Positions 7,823-14,222 of a DNA stretch of 14,392 nucleotides are shown piece after piece. The stretch comes from an uncultured Pseudomonadota bacterium (GTDB lineage: Bacteria > Pseudomonadota > Gammaproteobacteria > Methylococcales > Methylomonadaceae). Under the pieces are notes generated by a model. The model was not told where the DNA came from and did not search any database. It was given only the letters and a program-made list of their open reading frames with translations. The stretch is taken from contig CAIUWU010000077.1 of the NCBI GenBank assembly GCA_903902945.1, forward strand, positions 1 to 14,392. The letters are read 5' to 3'. The first letter of the stretch is position 1. The number at the start of each line of letters is the position of its first letter. The position numbers and the translations under genes are program-made.

Positions 7823-8680
7823 CTAAGCCATGGTTTTAGCAAGCGCAAAGATGTTTTCGGCATCTAAAACCTGCTTGTTGTCTTCGAACAGTCTGGCAAT
7901 GCAGGCGCGGTGTAAAGACAGCTTCAGTGCGCCAAAACCCAGCGCTCCCCAGATAATCTTGCCTGCTCGCAGTTCACCCTTATCCAGCATCTCGGTACCG
8001 CCGATACCGAGTGGTGGCGTGGCATTAGCGTCAGCTAGTACCCGTAAATTAAGGTTGTGTTGCCAGTGTTCCGGTTTCAGCAACTCGACGCCGGCAGCGC
8101 CGGTAGCCAGCACGATATTGGCATCGGCAATCGCAGTTGCTCGACTGTCAAAATCGGCTGCTGCTACAGCCTGAATATCTACCCCAAAACGATCTTTGAT
8201 GGCGGCACAGGCCTGCTCGGCATTGCCGAGTGAGCGAGAAGTAATGGTCACCTGAGCACCTTCCAGCGCCATCATCGCCGCAGCACGCTGTCCTACCGGG
8301 CCGGTGCCGGCCAGAATCACCGCTTTTTGGCCCTGCAGTGGCTGTGAACTGATGATCTTAGCCACCGCTGCGGCTGCGGTCGTATTACTGCCGTTACTGT
8401 CCAGCATCACCGAAACCCGAAAGCCGGGGAAAAAGTGCTTTTCGACCGCCTGCAATAACTGTTGGCCGGCCTGCATATTGCTGCCGCCAATGAAAATGGC
8501 GGTGTTCTTTTTGTCCTTGGGTGCGCGGGTAAAAATACAGCCATCGACCAGTGCGCCGACGTTGTCAGGGGTGAGATTGGCATGGCCTATCACATGGTCA
8601 GCACCACCGTCATAGGCGACAACGGTGTCAAAGCTGGATGGATGCTGGTCGGTATCGAATTGAAATAACAGTTTTTTCAT
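7823..8680 (-). CDS. mtdA: Methylene-tetrahydrofolate / methylene-tetrahydromethanopterin dehydrogenase MtdA
   Basis: MtdA is the NADP-dependent enzyme that interconverts methylene- and methenyl-THF (and the H4MPT forms), linking formaldehyde/formate oxidation to the serine cycle in methylotrophs. The 285-residue product closely follows the Methylobacterium enzyme (288 aa) from my memory of that sequence: KKLLFQFDTD at the start, YDGGADH, the MLDSNGSNTTAAA stretch (about 92-104), the dinucleotide-binding ILAGTGPVGQRAA (about 122-134), PPLGIGG, GALGFGALKLSLHRACIA, and a LAKTMA end. The frame opens at a TTG (8692), but the ATG at 8680 gives the family N-terminus; the Shine-Dalgarno is poor. It is first of the mtdA-gck-glyA-fhs operon and divergent from mdh, with a good -10 about 60 nt upstream. 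This is the gene that most strongly marks the organism as a methylotroph. Confidence 0.96.
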   Translation of the reverse strand: MKKLLFQFDTDQHPSSFDTVVAYDGGADHVIGHANLTPDNVGALVDGCIFTRAPKDKKNTAIFIGGSNMQAGQQLLQAVEKHFFPGFRVSVMLDSNGSNTTAAAAVAKIISSQPLQGQKAVILAGTGPVGQRAAAMMALEGAQVTITSRSLGNAEQACAAIKDRFGVDIQAVAAADFDSRATAIADANIVLATGAAGVELLKPEHWQHNLNLRVLADANATPPLGIGGTEMLDKGELRAGKIIWGALGFGALKLSLHRACIARLFEDNKQVLDAENIFALAKTMA

Positions 8681-8739
8681 GAAGCGAGGCAATAACTTTG
8701 CAGGGTCAAAGTGTAAAGTCTGGTTGAAGAATGGGGCGC

Positions 8740-8766
8740 ATTATACAGAATATCGGCCATCGTCAC
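8740..8766 (-). promoter_or_regulatory. Candidate promoter of the mtdA-gck-glyA-fhs operon
   Basis: Read on the minus strand, a perfect TATAAT occupies 8745-8740. The best -35 is GTGACG at 8766-8761 (four of six to consensus, 15-bp spacer, short). Transcription would start near 8733, giving an mtdA leader of about 50 nt. The -35 touches the left arm of the inverted repeat at 8766-8794, so a bound regulator could act on it directly. Confidence 0.45.
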
Positions 8767-8794
8767 GGTCTGGTATGTGCCCGGCCTCAGACCG
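8766..8794. repeat. Perfect inverted repeat between divergent mtdA and mdh, likely operator
   Basis: CGGTCTG (8766-8772) and CAGACCG (8788-8794) are a perfect 7-bp inverted repeat with a 15-nt spacer, arm centres 22 bp apart, about two helical turns. It lies upstream of both predicted start sites, so it is unlikely to be in either mRNA, and a DNA operator for a dimeric regulator fits better than an RNA hairpin. It does not match the LysR T-N11-A pattern. The regulator is unknown. Confidence 0.5.
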
Positions 8795-8806
8795 GATCGA
8801 AAGAAT

Positions 8807-8834
8807 TTGTGATTGTGAGCCTGTAGCTTATATG
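8807..8834 (+). promoter_or_regulatory. Weak candidate promoter of mdh
   Basis: TTGTGA at 8807-8812 with TATATG at 8829-8834 (16-bp spacer), or a second TTGTGA at 8813-8818 with CATATT at 8836-8841 (17-bp spacer). Each -10 matches four of six bases. The two TTGTGA copies overlap in a near-tandem. Evidence is thin and the two options cannot be separated by eye. Confidence 0.2.
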
Positions 8835-8875
8835 TCATATTGTCAGGCAACTCCCCGTCATGATCTGAAATTGAT

Positions 8876-9853
8876 ATGAAACCGCCCATCCCGATTGCTG
8901 TCACTGGTGCAGCAGGCCAGATTAATTACTCATTACTTTTTCGACTAGCAGCCGGTGAGCTGTTAGGTCATGACCAGCCCATCATTTTGCGTCTACTGGA
9001 AATTCCTCCCGCGATGCAGACTTTACGGGGTGTCGTCATGGAATTAAATGACTGCGCCTATCCGCTGTTGCATCAGATTGTCATCACCGATGATCCTTGT
9101 GTGGCGTTTGAAAATGTCGAATATGCCTTTTTGATCGGCGCCAAACCGCGTAGCCAGGGTATGCTGCGCAGCGATTTACTGGAACAGAATGCCGAGATTT
9201 TTGCCGTACAGGGCCGGGCCCTGAATCAAGTTGCCAGCCGGCAGGTCAAAGTGCTGGTAACCGGTAATCCATCCAACACCAACGCGCTGATTGCGATTAA
9301 CAATGCACCTGATTTGCCAGCCAGTTGTTTTACTGCCATGACCATGCTGGATCACACCCGCGCTGTCAGTCAGTTGGCGCAACGCTGTGGTGTCGTCAGT
9401 CGCCAAATCCGTCGTATCAGTATCTGGGGCAATCATTCCTGCGCCCAATATCCCGATTTGCGCAATGCAACGGTTAACGGCATTGCGGCGCTATCGTTAG
9501 TCGATCAGCCCTGGATTGTTGATGAATTCATTCCTACGGTTCAGTACCGAGGTACTGAAATCATTAAAATTCGCGGTCAGTCCAGTGCCGCTTCTGCGGC
9601 GAATGCGGCTTTAGTACATATGCAAACCTGGATTCAGGGGACTGCTGACGATGACTGGGTCAGCATGGCCGTGGCATCCGATGGTAGTTATGGTATTGCT
9701 GAGGGCCTGGTGTATTCGTTTCCGGTAAGGATCAGACAGGGGCAGCCGGAAATCGTTCAAGGACTGGACATTGATGATTTCAGCGCCGCCTTTTTGAGGC
9801 GCAATCAAACCGAGCTGCAGGACGAGCGTGAAACCATCAGGCACTTGTTGTAA
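8876..9853 (+). CDS. mdh: Malate dehydrogenase (cytosolic-type), divergent
   Basis: MDH reduces oxaloacetate to malate with NADH; in the serine cycle this feeds malyl-CoA formation. The 325-residue protein has the length and order of the cytosolic-type bacterial family: VTGAAGQI at the start, LLEIPP at the ribose-binding strand, GAKPRSQGMLRSDLL with substrate arginines Arg92 and Arg98, GNPSNTNALIA, LDHTR with Asp159 and Arg162, and IWGNHS with catalytic His187. The catalytic set is therefore complete. Several usually constant positions differ: Asn17 for the third Gly/Ala of the nucleotide loop, Met157 and Thr161 in the stretch normally TRLDHNRA, and Asn58 in the MELDD-type motif. The ATG has no clear Shine-Dalgarno. 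It diverges from mtdA, sharing a control region, so co-regulation with C1 genes is likely. Its stop codon abuts that of grxC. Confidence 0.93.
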   Translation: MKPPIPIAVTGAAGQINYSLLFRLAAGELLGHDQPIILRLLEIPPAMQTLRGVVMELNDCAYPLLHQIVITDDPCVAFENVEYAFLIGAKPRSQGMLRSDLLEQNAEIFAVQGRALNQVASRQVKVLVTGNPSNTNALIAINNAPDLPASCFTAMTMLDHTRAVSQLAQRCGVVSRQIRRISIWGNHSCAQYPDLRNATVNGIAALSLVDQPWIVDEFIPTVQYRGTEIIKIRGQSSAASAANAALVHMQTWIQGTADDDWVSMAVASDGSYGIAEGLVYSFPVRIRQGQPEIVQGLDIDDFSAAFLRRNQTELQDERETIRHLL

Positions 9854-10108
9854 TCAGTCGGCCAGCAACGGATCTAACTGTAGCTGCTGATCCAGCGCAT
9901 ATAAATCATCAAAGCCACCGATATGGCGCTCGCCGATAAAAATCTGCGGTACCGTGCGGCGGCCGGTGGTTTGCATGATTTCTGCACGCAATCCGGGTTT
10001 TGAATCAATATCGATTTCCTGGTATTCGGCACCTTTGCGCTCCAGCAGGCGTTTAGCCATGGTGCAGTAAGGACATAAGCGGCCAGTGTAAATAATGATT
10101 TTGGGCAT
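9854..10108 (-). CDS. grxC: Glutaredoxin 3
   Basis: GrxC is a small glutathione-dependent thiol-disulfide oxidoreductase in the cytoplasm, reducing protein disulfides or glutathione mixed disulfides. The 84-residue product starts MPKIIIYTG and carries the dithiol active site Cys12-Pro-Tyr-Cys15, the cis-proline motif TVPQIFI and the glutathione-binding GGFDDL. This is the whole family fold at the usual length of about 85. The frame is open to a TTG at 10153, inside the upstream gene's stop region, but the Shine-Dalgarno AGAGGAA, 5 nt before ATG 10108, decides the start. It follows the class II aldolase gene by 41 nt on the same strand and is probably co-transcribed. The dithiol CPYC site argues against a monothiol iron-sulfur carrier glutaredoxin. 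Its stop codon directly abuts that of the convergent mdh. Confidence 0.95.
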   Translation of the reverse strand: MPKIIIYTGRLCPYCTMAKRLLERKGAEYQEIDIDSKPGLRAEIMQTTGRRTVPQIFIGERHIGGFDDLYALDQQLQLDPLLAD

Positions 10109-10113
10109 GAGGC

Positions 10114-10120
10114 TTCCTCT
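10114..10120 (-). promoter_or_regulatory. grxC ribosome binding site
   Basis: AGAGGAA on the minus strand, 5 nt before ATG 10108. It settles the start 15 codons downstream of the first possible TTG and removes the apparent overlap with the aldolase gene. Confidence 0.75.
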
Positions 10121-10149
10121 GAAGTTTAAGGCCGGCATTTTAACCGTGA

Positions 10150-10788
10150 TCAATCGGAAGATGCCAAGCTGATTGCCTTGGCCAGTGTTTCGATCAGAAT
10201 TGATCCGGCTGCAGCTAAGGATTCACCGTAACTGACGATACCGTCCTGATGACCGAGCATACTGAATAGCTGACAGTGGTCAGGCTGTTTTTGTACCAAT
10301 TGTTGCACGGCGCAGGCCATTGCCACGCTGCCATACCGGATCTCGGCCGCTGTATAAGATAGTTGCAGTGTGTCGGTCTGTTGCCAGATAGCCGGGCAAT
10401 GAACATGAATCACCGCCTGTACCGCCGGCCTGGCTCGATAAACACTGGCATGGGTCAGTGCTTCCGATGACGGCTGACTTAAACCCTGCGAACTAATCTG
10501 ATTCTCGGCCAGTGATGTTGCGGTAATTAATGCATAATCAGCGGTCGATAAATGCGCCAGATGACCTGTCTGAGTCCCGGTGATAATGAATTGATTGCTG
10601 TTTAGAGCGGCCCGCTGGCTGATATTGCCGTAGCCCAGGCCGTCATATTTATTTTTATCTTGGCCGATTAATTCCAGTTTATACAATAGCGTGCGCCAGG
10701 CTTCGATGAGCTTAAGATTGCAATCTGCGCTCAAAGCCTGATTACGATGATTCAGGTGATATTTGATGACACCTTCTGTTTCAGTCAT
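10150..10788 (-). CDS. Class II aldolase/adducin family protein, substrate unknown
   Basis: The 212-residue product has the fold markers of zinc-dependent class II sugar-phosphate aldolases and epimerases (fuculose-1-phosphate aldolase, ribulose-5-phosphate 4-epimerase, MtnB dehydratase). These are GYGNISQR (about 52-59), ITGTQTG (about 69-75), SSEALTH with likely catalytic Glu109, the metal-binding pair His128-Val-His130, and a third His180 in GHQDGIVSYG. The presumed active set Glu/His/His/His is complete. GHQDGI in place of the usual NHG or GHG suggests a separate subfamily, one I recall as widespread but uncharacterised; I cannot name the substrate. ATG 10788 has AAGGA 8 nt upstream. The gene diverges from the MscK-like channel with under 50 bp between starts and leads directly into grxC. 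An aldolase acting on a C1-derived or damaged sugar phosphate would fit the area, but that is speculation. Confidence 0.85.
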   Translation of the reverse strand: MTETEGVIKYHLNHRNQALSADCNLKLIEAWRTLLYKLELIGQDKNKYDGLGYGNISQRAALNSNQFIITGTQTGHLAHLSTADYALITATSLAENQISSQGLSQPSSEALTHASVYRARPAVQAVIHVHCPAIWQQTDTLQLSYTAAEIRYGSVAMACAVQQLVQKQPDHCQLFSMLGHQDGIVSYGESLAAAGSILIETLAKAISLASSD

Positions 10789-10815
10789 GCTTGGAATCCT
10801 TTTTGCTTAGATTGT

Positions 10816-10819
10816 GGAG
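10816..10819 (+). promoter_or_regulatory. Shine-Dalgarno that suggests a TTG start for the mechanosensitive channel
   Basis: GGAG at 10816-10819 is 7 nt upstream of an in-frame TTG (10827) but 16 nt upstream of the ATG at 10836. Spacing favours TTG; codon preference favours ATG. The choice changes the signal peptide by only three residues. Confidence 0.4.
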
Positions 10820-10835
10820 CCGTTTTTTGAACGAT

Positions 10836-13800
10836 ATGACATGCAATAATCGCAGATTATGCAGGCTGAGTATCCTGTTGTTGATGTTGGTAGCCGTTAG
10901 TCCGCTGTTCGCCGCCTCGGTGCGGCAAACTGTCAAAGTATACAGTTTGGCTGATATCCAGCAGCGGATTCAGGCTGTTAAAGACAAGCAGAATCTGTCG
11001 GAAGATTTAAAAAACCGCATTCTCTCAGCCTATTACGAGAGCGAAGATAATCTCAACGAACTGCAAGCCCAGGAATCCCAGGCCGAGTCATTTAAACAGG
11101 CCATGACCTCGGTGCCGCTGGAAGCCAAGCAGCTGGCGAGACAAATTGCCGAAGCCGAGAATAATCTGAAAAATCGCAAGCCGGAAAAGTTTGCCCTTTA
11201 TCCCACCGATGAGCTGGAGCAGCGCCTAATCATCGAAAAAACCAAGCTTAGTGATTTCGATGCCGAAATCAGCCGGGTTGAAAGTCAGATCAGCGAACAA
11301 ATCAATCGTCCGCAGCTGATACGCGAAAAGATTGCTGAAATCAAAAACAAGCAACAGGAGCAACAGGCTTTAGCCAGCAAAACCGGTGAAAACCTGACTG
11401 AAAAAGAAGCGCGGCAGATCCAGCTGGAAACCCGGATTCGCGTATTGAATGCCACCCTGAAAACGCTGGAACGCGAAAGTATCAGCGATCCTGTGCGTTT
11501 GCAGACCCAGAAAGACCGGATTCATTTGCTTAATTTGCAGCGTGAGTATCAGAGTCAGCTGATTGCCGATCTGGACAGCTCGCTGCTGGAACGGCGTCAG
11601 CAGGAAATCGACAAGGAACAGGCTGCGTTATTGCAAGCCGAAAAAGCCGCAGAAGGTAAACATCCGCTGATTCAGGCGGCGACCCGCCAGAACATGCAAT
11701 TCAACCGCAGTTTGCAAGATGTCAATAAAAGCATGGAGCAGTACCTGCAGCAAAAAAATGACATCGATAATCGCTATAAACAACTGGAAAAAGATTTTCA
11801 AAGTGCCGAACAAAAAATCACCCTGGCCGGATTAAGCCCGGCGCTGGGGAATCTGTTACGGGAACAACGACGCAATTTGCCGCAGCGGAAACAGTTCAGT
11901 CAGTTTAGTGAACAGATACAAAATCAGATTGCCCAGGCCAGTCTGGAAACCTTCAAACTCGACGAGCTGCGCAAAAATCTGTCGGATGTCGGTCTGGCCC
12001 TGAATACGCTGATTACGCAGCAGTTACCGGCTGATATGCCGGAAATGGAAAAGTTGCAGATTCGTACCGAATTGCGTCTGTTGCTGAATGACCAGAAAGA
12101 ACTGGTTGCCCGTTTGTCTACCGTATATGCCGAATATGCCCGAGTGCTGGGCGACGTGGATTTCAGTCTCGGACAATTATTGAATGCCGCTGATAAATTC
12201 AGTGCTTATCTGGATCAGAGGCTGTTATGGGTACCGAGCGCCCCGGTTATCAATAAAGATTATTTAAAAGACATTTTTAATTCGTTGTTATGGTTTTTGA
12301 CGCCGGCTAACTGGTTGCAGGTAGTCGACAGTTTTACCCAGAGTATCAAGCTGATGCCGTTTCTGATCCTGCTAGGCGGCGCTATCATTGCCTTGCACTG
12401 GCGGTTTAAAAATGATCTCAGGCAGCGTTTGCATGAAATTCTGGCCAGAAACCGCAGTGACAGTACTGGTAGCAGTATTGTGCCGACCTTGCAGGGGTTG
12501 TTGCATGTGCTGCTGTTATCGTTATCACTGCCGTTGATGATGGTCTGGTTTGCAACCGTGTTATTTGTCGATCAGGGAATTGACAGTTTCAGTCGTTCAA
12601 TGGCCGAAGGTTTACTGGCTGCCGCGATTTCACTGGTCGTGATTCAGTTTTTTCACCGTCTGTTCAAGCCTGAAGGTGTGGCAGAAGTGTTATTACACTG
12701 GCAGCCACGCACTGCCAATCTGATCTATGCGCAGTTGCAATGGACCCGGTTTTTACTGGTGCCTTGCATTTTTATTACCGCCATGACCGGCAGCGATTTG
12801 TTCTCGGAACATAGTTATGCTCTGGGCAGAACGGCGTTGATTTTGTTGATGCTGGTGATTGCTTATATGTTTCATCGCCTGACTCATCCGCATTCCGGTA
12901 TTGGCAAACTTTACTATCAGCATTCTGATGGTTGGATCAGCCGTTTCCGGTTTGTCTGGTATGGGGTGGCTTTGTTATTACCGCTGGTGATCATTGGTTT
13001 TGCGGTAGCCGGTTATTATCAGAGTGCGCTGGAGTTGCAGCAAAAACTGATTGTCACTTTGCGGCTGGTTTTTCTGACCGCTTTATTTCAATCACTGGCT
13101 TTACGCTGGTTGGCGATTACTCGTCGCAAACTGGCAATTCAGCATGCCCGGCAGAAACATCATCAACTTGGCCAGCTGCATGGCGAAAGCGGTTTTCTCA
13201 GCGAAGAATCGCTGATTGATATTTCTAAAATCAGCCAGCAAGGTCATAAGTTGCTGACCACGCTGGTGACGATTACGGTTTTGTTCGGTTGCTGGATTAT
13301 CTGGCGTGATATTTTGCCGGCGTTTTCCATTTTTGATCGGGTAGAGCTTTGGCAGCATACCCAGCTGGTCGACGGCAAGGAAAGCCTACAACCAATTACC
13401 CTGACCAATTTGCTGTTGTGTCTGGCTTATGCGGTAGTAACTTTTATTTTTGCCAGTAACTTTCCGGTGCTGGTGGATCTGTTGCTGACCCAGCGTTTTG
13501 CAATGACGGCCGGTAGTCGTTATGCGCTGATTCAGCTGGTGCGTTATGTGCTAGTCAGCATTGCTTTCCTGGCAATTGCCAATGAACTGGGTGGTAGCTG
13601 GTCGCAAGTGCAATGGCTGGTGGCAGCTTTGGGTGTGGGCCTGGGGTTTGGCTTGCAGGAAATTTTTGCCAATATGGTGTCCGGTATCATTCTGCTGTTT
13701 GAGCGTCCAATTCGGGTAGGGGATACAGTAACCGTTGGTCATGTCACCGGTCGGGTCAGCCGGATTCAGATGCGGGCAACGCATATTGTCGACTGGGATC

Positions 13801-14222
13801 GCAAAGAGCTGGTGGTGCCTAATAAGGTATTCATTACCGATCAGCTGATCAACTGGACGTTATCAGACACCGTAACCCGGATTGTGGTACCGATCAGCGT
13901 GGCTTATGGCAGTGAGATTGCGGTAGTGGAACAACTGTTTCTGGATGTGATTAAAAACACCGAACTGGTATTGAAAGATCCCCAGCCGAATGTGGTATTC
14001 AATGGCTTTGGTGACAGTTCACTGCATTTTGATATTCAGGTGTTCGTGCGTGATCTGACCGACCGGCCGTTGGTGATTCACAGTCTGCATAAAAACATCT
14101 ACGCCGCATTACAGGAACATCATATCGAGATCCCTTATCCGCAGCGCGATGTGCATATTCGTAGCGTTTCCAGAAACCTCTGGCCGCCACAGCAAGCGGA
14201 GCTTATTCCAGACTCAAAATAA
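10836..14222 (+). CDS. mscK: MscK/KefA-type large mechanosensitive channel
   Basis: This inner-membrane channel family opens on membrane tension and releases ions and solutes after osmotic downshock. The product of about 1128 residues matches the length of E. coli MscK (1120). In order: a signal peptide (about 1-27, basic n-region then hydrophobic core, cleavage near LFAA); a long periplasmic coiled-coil region rich in Gln, Glu and Leu (about 30-460), the MscS porin domain; a multi-pass membrane region (about 485-920); and a C-terminal MscS domain. The last begins with the pore helix LGVGLGFGLQEIFANMVSG (about 930-950), then FERPIRVGDTV, the beta domain VDWDRKELVVPNK and an alpha/beta end. 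An alternative TTG start at 10827 has a better Shine-Dalgarno; the frame is open to a TTG at 10791. No terminator follows, and the 3' end overlaps the convergent EVE gene by 20 bp. The paralog MscM (YjeP) has the same layout, so the symbol is less certain than the family. Confidence 0.9.
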   Translation: MTCNNRRLCRLSILLLMLVAVSPLFAASVRQTVKVYSLADIQQRIQAVKDKQNLSEDLKNRILSAYYESEDNLNELQAQESQAESFKQAMTSVPLEAKQLARQIAEAENNLKNRKPEKFALYPTDELEQRLIIEKTKLSDFDAEISRVESQISEQINRPQLIREKIAEIKNKQQEQQALASKTGENLTEKEARQIQLETRIRVLNATLKTLERESISDPVRLQTQKDRIHLLNLQREYQSQLIADLDSSLLERRQQEIDKEQAALLQAEKAAEGKHPLIQAATRQNMQFNRSLQDVNKSMEQYLQQKNDIDNRYKQLEKDFQSAEQKITLAGLSPALGNLLREQRRNLPQRKQFSQFSEQIQNQIAQASLETFKLDELRKNLSDVGLALNTLITQQLPADMPEMEKLQIRTELRLLLNDQKELVARLSTVYAEYARVLGDVDFSLGQLLNAADKFSAYLDQRLLWVPSAPVINKDYLKDIFNSLLWFLTPANWLQVVDSFTQSIKLMPFLILLGGAIIALHWRFKNDLRQRLHEILARNRSDSTGSSIVPTLQGLLHVLLLSLSLPLMMVWFATVLFVDQGIDSFSRSMAEGLLAAAISLVVIQFFHRLFKPEGVAEVLLHWQPRTANLIYAQLQWTRFLLVPCIFITAMTGSDLFSEHSYALGRTALILLMLVIAYMFHRLTHPHSGIGKLYYQHSDGWISRFRFVWYGVALLLPLVIIGFAVAGYYQSALELQQKLIVTLRLVFLTALFQSLALRWLAITRRKLAIQHARQKHHQLGQLHGESGFLSEESLIDISKISQQGHKLLTTLVTITVLFGCWIIWRDILPAFSIFDRVELWQHTQLVDGKESLQPITLTNLLLCLAYAVVTFIFASNFPVLVDLLLTQRFAMTAGSRYALIQLVRYVLVSIAFLAIANELGGSWSQVQWLVAALGVGLGFGLQEIFANMVSGIILLFERPIRVGDTVTVGHVTGRVSRIQMRATHIVDWDRKELVVPNKVFITDQLINWTLSDTVTRIVVPISVAYGSEIAVVEQLFLDVIKNTELVLKDPQPNVVFNGFGDSSLHFDIQVFVRDLTDRPLVIHSLHKNIYAALQEHHIEIPYPQRDVHIRSVSRNLWPPQQAELIPDSK

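Noticed and set aside
8805..8845. CRP-like site suggested by TGTGA copies upstream of mdh
   Set aside because: The TGTGA copies are in tandem, not inverted, and no TCACA half-site lies at the right spacing.
8677..8904. Small open frames on both strands across the mtdA-mdh intergenic region
   Set aside because: They run over the TATAAT, the inverted repeat and the starts of both real genes, and resemble nothing; treated as non-coding control DNA.
10109..10153. grxC extended to TTG 10153, overlapping the aldolase stop
   Set aside because: A strong Shine-Dalgarno directly precedes ATG 10108, and the extension is not part of the glutaredoxin fold.
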